A DNA stretch of 64,000 nucleotides. Source: Heterodera schachtii (taxonomy: Eukaryota; Nematoda; Chromadorea; Rhabditida; Heteroderidae). The stretch's first letter is position 1. Each line of letters starts with the position of its first letter. The DNA lies in assembly GCA_023374025.1 (NCBI GenBank), contig SIJG01000018.1, positions 589,947-653,946 on the forward strand. The letters run 5' to 3'. Of the stretch, positions 23,535 through 34,601 are shown one piece after another. Made by a program: the position numbers and the translations under genes. The notes beneath the pieces are model-generated. The model did not search any database. It was not told the origin of the DNA and saw only the letters and a program-made list of their open reading frames with translations.

Positions 23535-26310
23535 TTAAGGGAAAAAGAGAATCTTGAAAGGAGCAGAATTCACAATATTTTCCACGTAAAATTCAATGTC
23601 AACGATCGACGTGGTCACAGTTTGCAAAATAAACAACACCAAAATTCGCCGTTCGATCCTTTTGAACACTAACCACCAATCGTTGTCCGCTTTGAGATAT
23701 AATTGCGCAAATTCACAGGTATTTGCTGCGAAACGGTCATAAGTCTCAAAAACCAACCTTAAAATTAAAATGGAGTTGGAACCATAATTTTGTTTTAAAT
23801 GGTCTGCGAAAATTTCTCTATCAAATAGTATCAAAAAACGATTCTCATTCCGTCAAATTACCTGTGCATATTTAGTGGGGGAATTTGTGTTGAAGAGGAC
23901 GAATTTTGACTGGGAATGGCATAAGAAGGGAAACTTTTGCGCAGACTGAGACTGTCCGGGTTGAAGTAGATGAAGTGGTAAGGGATGTCCGAGTGAGGCA
24001 ACAGAGGCACATCGACGCCCATTCGTGAGGTTATTTTAGCAATTTTTTCGTCGATGAAATCAGCGAGTCTTTCGGTGAAATGGGCAAATTTCTCCTCGGA
24101 CATTTCATTTTCGTAAACCAAAAAACAAGCGGTCGCCGATCTCACGCGATAAGCCACCTAAACGAAAAGGACTTACTATAGAAAATAGAAATGGTCAAAA
24201 ACGAACAAATATGAACCCCCATACTTACAAGTTCATAAGGCCGTAAGTGACGGATTTTCAGCATCAGAGTCACGCAGAAACACTTTCGGAAAGAAATGTT
24301 CGCTGAGTTCGCCATGGTAATCCACGAGCATTGACCCACCGACAAAGAAGCCATTACGAGCGGATTTTATGCTAACCCTGGCTACCAAATTTTAGAGGGA
24401 TTTACCAATTTTAGAAGAGCATTTGTAAATTGTAAATTAATCAATTTATTTACCTTCTAAAGGCGATTGAGGGCGATGGAGAAACTTCGTTTTGGACTGC
24501 CGAAGGAATTATAGTATGGATGACAAAACGACAAAGAGTTGGCTTAAATGATTAAAAAGAATTAAAAAAAGAATCAAAAAACAAACCAAATCTTTTTTTG
24601 CAACCGAAAATTGAACAAGTCTGAAAATCCAAAATAAAAAACAAATGAAGAAAAAGAAACCCACCTTTCTTGGTAAAAGAACAAGCCATTTTTAATGCAG
24701 TGAAATTCATTGATACAATTTGCGACCTGAATGGATTCAAATTAAAAGCAAAGGTTTTCAGACACACCAAACAGTCGATTTCCAGAAAGTTGACATTGTC
24801 AATGGAAAGGAAATCCACTCCATTGAAGAGATCGACAAGGGGAATCTTAAACATTCAAACTCTGCATTGTTTAAATTGCGTTTCAGATTGGGAAATTGGT
24901 GTCAACGCAGAAGACCCACAGACAAAAGACCCACTCTTAAAAGACCCACAGACAAAAGACCCCACGCTGACAAAAGACCCACAAAATTTTTTTTAATAAA
25001 TTCTCATTAGTTGATTTTTAAATGCCTAATTTAATCTGACAAAAGACACAAATCATTTTTGGGAAAAAATACCCAAAATTCTTTAATTATTATGAAGATA
25101 TATTAATTAGGTAAATTGATATTAAAAAAGCCTGATTAATAAAATCAATATTTTTAATCTCCTTCCATATCCTCTGCTTCTTGTTGCACTGGGTCAACTC
25201 CACGAAATTTAATAAATCGCGAAGTTGCTCGTAGAAAATTGACTTGATCCGCCTGCTGATAGCCCCTAATGAGATTTAGCAGTCTTTCATTTGCTTTGCG
25301 ATATTCTAAGCTGCTGCATAATGGGACTTCGTCAGTTTATATTTTTTCTCACAGATTAAATTAAAATTAAGGCATAAAAATCAACTAATGAGAATTTATT
25401 TTAAAAAAATTGTGGGTCTTTTGTCTGTGGGTTTTCTGTCAACGTGGGTCTTTTGTCAGCGTGGGTCTTTTGTTTGTGGGTCTTCTGTCACTACGCCGGG
25501 AAATTGTATTATTTTGAAGTGAATAATTAATCAGTGGGACTTACCTTATTAACTCGATACAAATGCAAAAAAGGTGTAAAAAATCTGTCCAATATTTCTT
25601 TAAATTCATTCGATTCTGCACGGAAACGATATGAAAAATATCCATAATGAAGTTTATAGGCATTGTAAGCATTGAAAAGCAGGGAATTAATGGTGGGCAA
25701 ATGCAAAAAGTAATCTTTTGCCGTACAATTCTTTCTAATGGTGAAATCTTATTAGTAACTGAAAATTAAATAAATTACTTGTTGAACGAAGCACCGATAA
25801 GAAACTCTCCACCCTCCACAACCAAAACAACTTCTTTGGTATTTGTGGAAGTTATCTTAAGAGTTGGGAGCGCTTTTCACTACCTCCACACTTTTTAAAT
25901 GGTAAAATTTTTAATTTTTTTGATCACATACGTATCGGTAGTCAAAATCAGGTTGCGCCGAAATGTTGCTTTCACAATCTGCCTTCCTGAATCCATCGGT
26001 AAAATTAACGACAGCCTCAGAAATTCCGGTAAATTCAATTTGCTTAGAAATGTCTTCCTTTGCAGGATGAAAATACATGACCCTATAAAAATAACATTAT
26101 ACCTTGTAGTTTTATTGAATTATATATATATATAAATATGCCTCCTATGTTCGCTTCCTTCTTTTCTTCCAGAAAATGGATGCGATATGAAAAAATATTC
26201 GCATAAATCCGTAAATTTGAGGTCGATTTTTCGTTGTTCATTTGTAGAAGGGCTGCTAAACGATTTACTGAAGAAAGGAGCACTTAGTGGAGAATATGAA
26301 AACATATAAC
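23535..26310 (-). CDS. ccz-1: CCZ1, subunit of the MON1-CCZ1 Rab7 exchange factor
   Basis: MON1-CCZ1 activates Rab7 on late endosomes and autophagosomes. N-terminal longin-type blocks lie at about 26200-26150 (YFFISHPFSGRKEGSEH), 26080-25960 (YFHPAKEDISKQIEFTGISEAVVNF) and 25850-25560 (VLVVEGGEFLIGASF; YFLHLPTINSLLFNAYNAYK; ILDRFFTPFLHLYRVNK). A middle exon (about 24860-24680) reads PLVDLFNGVDFLSIDN. Then come FFVGGSMLVDYHGELSEHFF and RVRSATACFLVYENE. The C-terminus, DNDWWLVFKRIERRILVLFIL to FKILFF, fits the CCZ1 end, with the stop at 23535. The intron between about 25545 and 24900 contains a 580-bp inverted-repeat element. The exact start codon is uncertain. Confidence 0.8.
24911..25490. mobile_element. 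Terminal-inverted-repeat element inside a CCZ1 intron
   Basis: The ends are inverted complements over roughly 130 bp: 24911-25040 and 25345-25490. Each end holds several copies of a short unit GACAAAAGACCCAC, followed by a shared stretch (AAATTCTCATTAGTTGATTT and beyond). The middle is AT-rich with one protein-like stretch on the minus strand. Size and structure fit a non-autonomous DNA transposon with subterminal repeats, but no target-site duplication was clear and no transposase signature was recognised. Confidence 0.8.
25154..25339 (-). CDS. Protein-coding-like remnant within the inverted-repeat element
   Basis: The minus strand reads about 60 codons ending at a TAA (25154-25156). The peptide is helix-like and charged (ANERLLNLIRGYQQADQ, FLRATSRFIKFRGVDP) with an acidic end (QQEAEDMEGD). 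It has no ATG and is unlike the surrounding AT-rich DNA. It could be the last exon of a transposase or a captured host fragment. I do not recognise it. Confidence 0.4.
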
Positions 26311-26612
26311 TGAAAAATAAAGTAAGCAAAATAAAAACAGCAATAAGGTAAAGCAAAATGGTCACATATGGGAAAACATATTAATGAGTTTTTCCAATTT
26401 TTATACGCCTTCAAACTTCTAAGATGTCTGCAATTTATCAACAGCATTTACTGATTTTTTTTTGTCGTTTTCAAATTTTTCGGTACCGTATTAAATTACT
26501 ACAAGAAAAATTGTAAAATTATGAATCCTCTCCATCTCTCTATTTTTGTAAAAATGCCATTTTTGACTTTTTTGTAGACTTTTACAGCAAATCTATATAT
26601 AATCAATCAGAG

Positions 26613-27865
26613 ATGGATATGTCAGCGAGACAATCTAATTCGAATGAAAGATTTTGTGAATTTCCTCAATCTACGGGTGTCATTCTTGAGCAGGACAGAT
26701 TCCTTCCAATTGGTAAGAAAATGATTTAACAATGGTTTTTGGATTCCCATCCAATTTATCTGGTTACTGGTCTGATTATATTTTATATTTAGCAAATATT
26801 TCACGCATAATGAAGAGAGTTTTGCCAACGGAAGGTAAACTTTCGAAAGAAGCCAAAGAATGCGTTCAAGAATGTATTACTGAATTCATTTTGGTAAGAG
26901 TATAAAATTGGTAATTGTATGAGATTAATACGGCAAATGTTTATCAAAATCCATTAATCATTTTTTAGTTTATTACATCCGAAGCTAGTGAAAGATGCTC
27001 ATTGGTGAAATTTTACCTCAATTTGCAAACGAAAAAACAAAGTTTACCCTTATTTTTCAGGAAAAACGAAAGACAATTAGCGGTGAAGACTTGCTGTTGG
27101 CGTTTCGAACTTTGGGTTTTGACGAATATTTGGAACCATTGGAAGAATTTCTGAAAAAATATAGAGAAGGTATATAAACAGCTAGGCATCTATGTATACG
27201 GAAAAGTCAAATTTTAGTTTTACGCTTTTGAAATTTTTGATCCCATATTTGTTAGGGGGTCTATATGAGGCGAGCGTCTGGGGTTCAAATCCGCTTGACT
27301 GCGGATTGTTTAGAAAACATCAGCTAACCACCAGGCTCCAAGCTAAAAAAAAAACATGAATAAGACCCGGGAAGAAATTTTATAAGCGTGATTTTAGAAA
27401 TTCAGGATGGTGTGCAGCTGCACCACTATATCTTTTTTAATTACCCGTGTCTAATTCATTTTTTATAGCAAACAAGTTACAAAGCTGTCAGACCACAACG
27501 TCAATGATGAATTCAGACAACCATTTGATTCAAACAATGAATGATGGCGATGAAAAGTCCGCTGACTCCGTGATATATTTGGTAATATTTGCATATTCAT
27601 TTTATAATTTCCCTCACATACTTGTGAATTACCTCATTAATTCATCAACATTTTTGTTGCTACCGAAAAACATTTTGTAATTTAGCAAGAGCAAACGCTC
27701 ATTACCACCTCAAGCCTCCAACCCGTGAAAGTGTATTATGATGGAGCCAATGGACAATACTTTTTACCTGTTCAGAATGGGAATGACGGTTCTGTTTGTC
27801 ATATTGCTCTGACCCCAACACAATCGAAAGTAATTGAGAATCAAGATAAAACGTCTATTGGATAA
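26613..27865 (+). CDS. nfyb-1: NF-YB (CBF-A/HAP3) CCAAT-binding factor subunit
   Basis: NF-YB pairs with NF-YC through a histone fold and recruits NF-YA to CCAAT promoters. Six exons fit one frame: 26613-26712, 26793-26893, 26969-27004, 27061-27169, 27469-27581 and 27686-27865, giving 212 residues. The histone-fold core is exact for the family: [20 protein letters not shown], then [45 protein letters not shown] and [14 protein letters not shown]. The C-terminal third is polar with a hydrophobic stretch [17 protein letters not shown]. It lies divergent to CCZ1, about 300 bp away. Confidence 0.95.
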
Positions 27866-28311
27866 TTCGAAAGACTGTAGTTTGTTCTCCCTTTTTGAAA
27901 AAAAGAAGAATCAAATCCACTTAGTCAAATAGCATTTCAAAAAGATGGGTGGCAACTACAGTATCATCATAATTTTTTGTAATATTTTTACTTTCTCATG
28001 TAAATTTTCGAACAACAAAGCGGATTATTTATCCATTGGCGAATTACAAAAAAAGATGTACATAAACTTTTTAAAAATTATGTACTAAAACGCTAGTTAT
28101 TTAATGTTTCAAAGAATTTCCCCAGTAACCGCATTATTAGTATAAACAATTTACTCACGATTTGATTACTTTGTTCCAAGGTACTTTTACAGTTAAGGTT
28201 ACGAACCTGAAACTGTTCGAAAATCGGGCAAAATTGTTTTTTTTTGTCACATAAATGTAAAAGTACATAATCAAGAAACGAGTGGCTAAACTGTTAAACA
28301 ATCAAATAAAA
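27866..28311. other. AT-rich convergent gap, no gene seen
   Basis: DNA between the 3' ends of NF-YB and DPY-30. It is AT-rich with many stop codons in all frames and no recognisable RNA gene. Confidence 0.5.
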
Positions 28312-29854
28312 TCAATGTTCATTGGTTGATGATGCATTCGCTGCACCGTTAAAACGTGGCTTTTCCTTCAAAAGATAATTCGCGACAAATTCGATTGGGT
28401 CCGATGGTCGTTCTTTTGCAAGTGCTGAAATCAACAAAGTTCAAATCGAATTTATACGTCGTAAAAAGGTTTATTTCCCAGGGGGAAGGTTCAAAAATAA
28501 ATAGAAGCCGCTGATTGTGAGAGGAGAAAAATTATAAAAGGGTAGGTGAAATTTTTAAAAAATTATTTTTTGCAATAATTTTATAGAAAATTTGAAAAAA
28601 TGACAGTTGAAAGGTAAAAGCTTATAACTGAAATAGAGCTTTTATTTGTGTAAAGTATTCAGGAGACGCAAAATTGTAAATGAACCAGGTACCCCTTCTA
28701 CTCATTGCCAGACTAAAAATGTAACCCAAAATAAATGGGAAACAAACCACTCAAAGCTTGAAGTAAAATTGGCACAATGGTCATGTCCAAATATTGACGA
28801 GTCGGAAGGCTTTTAAGCGTCGATTGTCCTTTGTCCTCCTGTTTTATTTTGAAAATTACTTAAATTACATTGCTAATAATTGGCACTTGTTTCAAAGAGG
28901 CATAGGTATATCCAAATTAGGTACTTATACAGTTACCCCTGACCCGAATTCGAACAAAAAATCGAAGGTTCAAATTTTCGAATTTCGCCTTTTTTTTTTG
29001 TCTAAAAACGGCTTATTATTAAATTACCTATATTTTATTGAAAGAGTGATGGCTTTCAGTTTATTTCCATGAGCTTAAACCGATTTTGAACCAAAAATGG
29101 GAAATTAAATTTTGGACTTTCGACTTTTTGTTCTTGGGTCCGGGATTCGCAGTTGATCGAAATGGATGCTTGATTCGTGATCAGCGACCCCGAAAACCCT
29201 TGGAAAGGAGGCTGAAAAAGATGTCACCTTGCAACGTTACCCGACATTTGAGTTAAGAAAACATTTGTTGAACATTAGGAAAACAATTTGCTTGAATATT
29301 TGTGACCTTTTCAAAAATCCATTGAAGAAAAAACACCAGGTTTATACATTTTAACAGACTTGGACAAATATCGGGAAACGCTTTGCTACTTGCAATTAGC
29401 ATCAAATATCGTACTTGAAAAGCTATCTATCACCTGTTGTTGCTGTTGTTCCTCTGGCTTCCCACCCTTTTGATTATCAGTTGGTTTTTCCGAAAAGTCC
29501 GTTGGTTTTGGGTCAACTGCAGCAATTCCCATTTGGGCTTCGTCTGTGTGAACTTCTGCTTCAGCTGATTTGTCAATTGAGTTATTTGCTTCTGGATATT
29601 AAAAAAATGAAAAAACCAAAGTGAAGTAAACAAATCAGTACTTTTCTAGTTTAACGGACAAATTTCACATACTTTTTAAATGCAAATAATGTACTTATCT
29701 TATATTTTTGTAAATTTCGAACATTAAAATCTAATTAAACTGAAAAATCCAACAAACCTTTCACATTTCCATCCTTGGCACTGTTTTCTCCCATCAATTC
29801 ACTGTTGCTAATTTCGTTTGATTTTTCATCCAATTTTGTTTCTGATGAAGACAT
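28312..29854 (-). CDS. dpy-30: DPY-30 homologue, COMPASS/Set1-MLL core subunit
   Basis: DPY-30 docks on ASH2L and stimulates H3K4 methylation; in C. elegans it is also needed for dosage compensation. The ATG at 29854 opens MSSSETKLDEKSNEIS. The next exon (about 29595-29410) is an acidic, Gln-rich linker (EANNSIDKSAEAEVHT to KPEEQQQQQ). The DPY-30 dimerisation motif is split: PTRQYLDMTIVPILLQALS near 28740-28800, then across an intron ALAKERPSDPIEFVANYLL near 28350-28430. The stop is at 28312-28314. The intron between linker and core holds a member of the hairpin repeat family. Confidence 0.92.
28930..29215. repeat. Second copy of the hairpin repeat family (in a dpy-30 intron)
   Basis: The right part (about 29136-29205) matches the right arm of the 1651-1886 hairpin, including TTGATCGAAATGGATG and a closing CGAAAACCCTT. 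The left part (about 28950-28985) is partly complementary to 29105-29140, so this copy also folds back on itself. The copies are diverged. Confidence 0.6.
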
Positions 29855-30037
29855 TCTTACTAAAAAAAAATTACTGAAGAAATGTTTATTAGTTTGGCTT
29901 AATTGAAAAATGTTGTCCAGTTATTATTGCGGTTCATGAGTATTACCGGATTATTTAGTTCGTTGCACCTATTCCCCTGATTCAACAGGAGTAAGGGTCG
30001 ATAAACAAAGGGGGGAAATTAGAAAAAATCTGAAAAT

Positions 30038-30241
30038 CATATTAACATAACTTTTTGTGCTGATCAATAAAATTGAATGCGACGGGCAGAATGAACAAAA
30101 TTTTGCTACAAAATGCAAAAGACCCCATGTCAGGGATGGAGCGCTTCGTCTTTCATTCCTCAGCGCAGACACATCTTGAGCCATCATCCAAGGCTATTTT
30201 GTAGCAAATTGATCAGTTCATAAAAAGTTATGTTAATATGA
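30038..30241. mobile_element. Small MITE-like palindromic element
   Basis: The outer 30 bp at each end are inverted complements (CATATTAACATAACTTTTT at the left end). Inner blocks TTTTGCTACAAAAT and ATTTTGTAGCAAA are also inverted. The total is about 204 bp with no coding capacity, fitting a MITE. The target-site duplication is unclear. Confidence 0.7.
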
Positions 30242-30261
30242 ACATTTACATATTTTGGAAC

Positions 30262-30931
30262 ATTGTTTGAACTCAAAATACTCCCCTAATTATGATGCAA
30301 ATACATTATTTCAAAAGCAATAAACTAGGGTTCGAGCCCCGTGAGGCGGGGGTGGCTTTTCGCGGGGGCGGGGGTTGGCGGGGGTCATAGTCGCGGGGGC
30401 GGGGACGGGGGCACGATAATTCGGCCCCCGGGGGGGGGGGGTGGGGGTTTGCTTTGAATTAGCTCCAAAAAATCTCAAAAAAAATTTATTTTTTATGAAT
30501 GATTTCTTTGGCTCCACATTCCTTTATTCGTTGATCGCCTTGATTCTATTTATTTTGACATAAATTGCACAGATTTTGACTAAAAATAACCAAATTTAGG
30601 GATTTTTAGGTAATTTTTTAAGAAAAAAAGGTTTTTTTTTTTGAGGCCGGCGTGCCGATAGGGGCGACCAAAAAAATTAAGATAAAGAACCCTGTATTAA
30701 TCAGAAAAAAAATAATTCAAAAGAAAAAAGTCAACCGGTGTCGACTCATAACAATAGTATTGTTATGCTGAAGCACTACCACTAACCACAATATTTTGCA
30801 AAAACATAAGCAAATTACATTATTTCATAAAAATTTGTAAAAGAAAGTTAAAAAATTCAAAATTGTAGTACATTTTAGTGAAATTGTTGAACTCAACATA
30901 CTCCCCCCCCCCAATTATGATGCAAATACAT
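30262..30931. repeat. Direct repeats flanking a G-rich segment
   Basis: A segment of about 45 bp, TTGAACTCAA..ATACTCCCC..AATTATGATGCAAATACAT, occurs at 30262-30305 and again at 30884-30931 in the same orientation. Between them lies a G-rich tract (about 30325-30445) with many runs of four to ten G, which could form G-quadruplexes. This may be a decayed insertion with flanking repeats or a local duplication. Confidence 0.65.
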
Positions 30932-31060
30932 ACAAAGCATAAATGACCGCTGCTATATTAGACATTAGTAAAGTTGGTAAAAGCTTACAATTAGACTGAT
31001 TTGTCAATGATTTTCCATAATAACGTTTTTCAGGTTAGGTATTTTATTGCAATATTCGAA

Positions 31061-34000
31061 ATGGATTTGTTTGTCACTTCATCTAATGCCTCGGCTATTG
31101 AAATTACTTGTCAATTTTTTGACGACTGTAAACGTGAGAAGTTGGTTACCGGTATACCTAATTAAATAATTCTTCTTCAGTTCTCAAGAGTCAACAGTTT
31201 TCAATGGATGCGTCCTTCAAACTTTCGGATGCTATGAGTGCGATTGGTATTTTTTCTTAATTTTCGTTCAATCAATTTTGAATTAAGAATTGATGAATGA
31301 AAAAATGGATTCGGGTATGAAATATGTTGAGCGGAAACTTGATTTTTTCACCAGTAATACCATGGTTATACCTAATTACAATACAAAACATTAATTGAAA
31401 AAAATTATTTCGTAGGACATACTCAACAAATTAAAATTTGCTGATATTATCGCGATTTTTGATGCCTCATATTCTTTGTTGGCGTCATGGTTAACTGGAC
31501 AATCGCCTGATCAGACGGTACCACTCGTTATCGGGTGACAACGCATAATACAATTTCTATTATTTAGCTTAACACCAATTTATGCTTTCTCGTCCAACCG
31601 AAACTGTTAGAATCGTCACCATTTCTCCATGCGTTTTCTTGTGCAGTTTCGTTCATTTCGCATTTACTCAAAGTTTACATGTCAACTGCGTCCATTGCAA
31701 ATGATGTAACCATTCATTATATGTTCTTTTTAAATTACCTATTTTTAAGGAGGACATTTGTTTATCGTCAAATACAATTCAGAACAAATTTAACTTTTCA
31801 TTCATTACCGGTTTGTTGAAGAAATCAATTTGTCACATCAATCGAATGCCTAAATCGAAAGTTTTTACTTTGTTTTTTGTGTGATAATTTCTCATTTTAA
31901 GGAGGTGGATGCATTGCGTATTCGTTTTGAATATTTGTCGACACTTCTTGAACTTTTGGATGCTCTTTTTCCATCTATTGAATCGCTTCTCTCGAATTCC
32001 AATGACATTGAAACAAGATTTGTGCCCGATTTGAAAAGGTGAAAATGAACAAGGGATGCCATTATCTGAACCAAAATGGATGTGTTGGCATGGCAGGACA
32101 ATGCCTTCGCTTGTAATTAAGGTCCAACTTGCTACTGTCAAAATGTATTCAACTTAACAAAATGATTTCAAACACAATATGTGTTGGTTCGCAGCCTTCC
32201 GATGGATTTGACTCCGATTTTTCTTGGCTTCCCGTCTTTGATGCCAATTCGTCTTTATATTTTGGACTTCCCAGTTTCCCTCGTAAACCGAGGCTTCTTC
32301 CGAGAGTTGGCGCGTGCGAATACTTTAACAATCTGTTGGAAAAAATTTTGTTTGTTGTTTCCAATCTGCCCGAAATGTCACTTACCGTCGAGGGAATAAT
32401 TGTAAGAAATAGCGGAATATAAAATACTAATGGATGTATTTTAAGGAGCTTCTTCAACAAATTGGTGAGGATGACTCTTGCGTTCTCGTCCGTTCACTCA
32501 CTCAACTTCTCGTGCGTTTTGTTGATTTTTTATATTTCGATTAATAAGAAAAGCACAATTCATGAATAGATAATGCCGAATGACCATTTCATCTGCGGCA
32601 CAACTCCGCTTGAGGGCGTCGTCCTCAACTCAATTAGCTCCGCAAATTGGATTAACGGGACGGTAGATCAACCCTTAAAGTATGAGCCATCTATTGCTTT
32701 TGAAAATTATGCGGAAAATTTAGACTTTTGTTTGCTTCCGATGAGTCATTACGGGACATTTTCAATGATTTTCTCGTCGTCGTTGTGCGCGCTTATGTGA
32801 ACCTTTTTCAGACCTTTGGTCACAATTTGTCAAGACAAATGGACAAATTTTTGCGTGTAATTTTTGATGAATTTGGTGCACTAATCATTGAGGTCGTTTA
32901 TTTTTTGATACATCTCACAAATGGACTTCATTGAATGTCGCCATTTTAAGGCCAGCAAAATTGAGGCTGTATTAGAAACAGCACGAATTAATTTGGACGT
33001 GGACAATTCGGACTGCCAAATTCCTAATATGCAACATTTGTTCTCCAATTTCTTTTTGCAAACAATTTTGGCTCTGATGCACCATTACTTTAGCATGGCA
33101 TTTCAAATGCGTTTGATCCAGCCTTATGAGTTCCATTACATTTATTGGTTTGTTTGTTTGTTTCCGATGAATATTTGGCCTTTTCTGTTTCTTTTTTGGC
33201 ACTTTTAGAGAGTAGGGATTGACAAAACAAAAGAAGGGACCCTTTTGATTTCCAAAATATATTTGTCGGCTCCTATTTTATAAAAGTGCCCTTATTTGTT
33301 TAGGTATTTCGGGGAATTCGTATTGAAAAATTTGAGCAATATGTGCGAGCAAAAGTGCAATTCTTTGATAATTGACTTTAGCAAAAGTAATTGCTCGAAA
33401 TCAGTGCATAAAATTTAGTCATAATCAAAATTAAGGCTCACTTCACCAGCTAAAAAAGGTGTCGGGTAAAAGGCAGCTGCAAAAGACCAAAATGGACAAT
33501 GAGTTTCGCAAGACGCTTTCGCTCATCAAAACGCGGTCGCTTCATCACAGGTTGAAACGCGACAGCCAATCTCCACGCTTTTCGTCTCAAAATTTCATTT
33601 TTTTAAGGGCAGAGACTTTGATGTGTCAAGCAATGTGCAGCATGAATTTGGGACTTATCATCTCACAAAGAATGGCTGTGCCCCCGGGGGAAAGCCTTCG
33701 CTACACAAAACGAGTCGAACTCTTTTCATCGTTACCGCCTTTGCTCTTTTATTCGTACGAAGAGTATTTGAGTGAGTCGAGGTGAGATTTTGGCATGAAA
33801 CCCAACCGTACAAAAGACGGGTTGGATGGTCAACTGAACTGAAAACATTTTCAAAAATTTTTTTTTGGAGTAATCTCTATTTTGAGCCCGGATTTGAATT
33901 TGAAAAAATCAACAAAGGCCACATAGAATTGCAATAAAAAACACATTTGTTTCCATTGAAACTTAACGAACGCGCATTTGTAGAAATATGGAAATAATTT

Positions 34001-34426
34001 TGGCTTTTTTCTTTAAATATGCGCCCTCCGGGTCTCGAAACAATAAAGTTCTTTTTTCGGAATTATATATTTTTGCATTGATCTCATGAAATGGGAAACG
34101 CATTTAATTACCAAGGCTTTAGAATTGCGGAATCGAAAACGGACTCGAAGGAGGGAGAATGGTTTGAAAATGCCGCTGAACTCTTTGGTCAGACTATCGC
34201 ACTGATGAAAAATGTGGATTTAAACGAATGACAACCCGATTTCCGCTTCATTGTCTTCTCTTTTTCGGGTGGCCAAACAGAATATGGTCGTGGCCAAATT
34301 AATGGCAAACAAAAATTTGGAGGTTGTATTTCAAAGACTTCATTGAGAAAAATTCATTTTCAGAAAAAGCTCTCTTTCGAGTTTCCGGCTGAACGAGTCA
34401 ATTTTCCACTGATCAAATTATTGTAA
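31061..34426 (+). CDS. NAA35: NAA35 (MAK10), auxiliary subunit of the NatC N-acetyltransferase
   Basis: NAA35 scaffolds NatC with NAA30 and NAA38, acetylating N-termini such as Met-Leu and Met-Phe. The proposed start at 31061 (MDLFVTSSNASAIEI) leads into the conserved entry FKLSDAMSAIELMNEKMDSGM (spanning an intron). Later blocks are IIAIFDASYSLLASWLTGQSP, then LLPRVGACEYFNNLLEKI at about 32290-32350, ELLQQIGEDDSCVLVRSLTQ, TFGHNLSRQMDKFLRVIFDE and PYEFHYIYW near 33125-33150. The C-terminal part has RAETLMCQAMC and KRVELFSSLPPLLFYSYEEYL, and ends FEFPAERVNFPLIKLL with a stop at 34424-34426. Most introns are short. The B56 gene begins 176 bp downstream, which suggests co-transcription. Confidence 0.87.
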
Positions 34427-34601
34427 AGCGAGTCATTTTAAGCAAAATAAAAAATAAAATATGATTCATCTGATAGTGTTTTTTTTTAATTATAAATAAA
34501 ATAATTTTCTTTTTTATTTTCACCAAATTGCAAAAAGATAACTATTTCGGAATTCTTTACTTTCAATCAAATAATACGTGTCTATAATAACATTTGTTCC
34601 G

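Larger units (their letters stand above)
29855..31060. other. Repeat-rich gap between dpy-30 and NAA35
   Basis: No convincing gene is seen in this 1.2 kb. It contains a palindromic element (30038-30241), a G-rich segment (about 30325-30445) and two copies of a 45-bp sequence (30262-30305 and 30884-30931). The rest is AT-rich. Confidence 0.6.

Noticed and set aside
24911..24990. Repeated GACAAAAGACCCAC units, at first glance like a CRISPR array
   Set aside because: Units are short and uneven with no spacer pattern, and the same array appears inverted at the other end of the element. It is a transposon subterminal repeat in a eukaryotic genome.
27255..27310. GGGTTCAAATCC, which resembles a tRNA B box
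   Set aside because: No A box, acceptor stem or cloverleaf could be formed around it; it lies in an NF-YB intron.
30325..30345. GGGTTCGAGCCCC, another B-box-like string
   Set aside because: It is part of the G-rich segment and has no matching stems, so it is not a tRNA.
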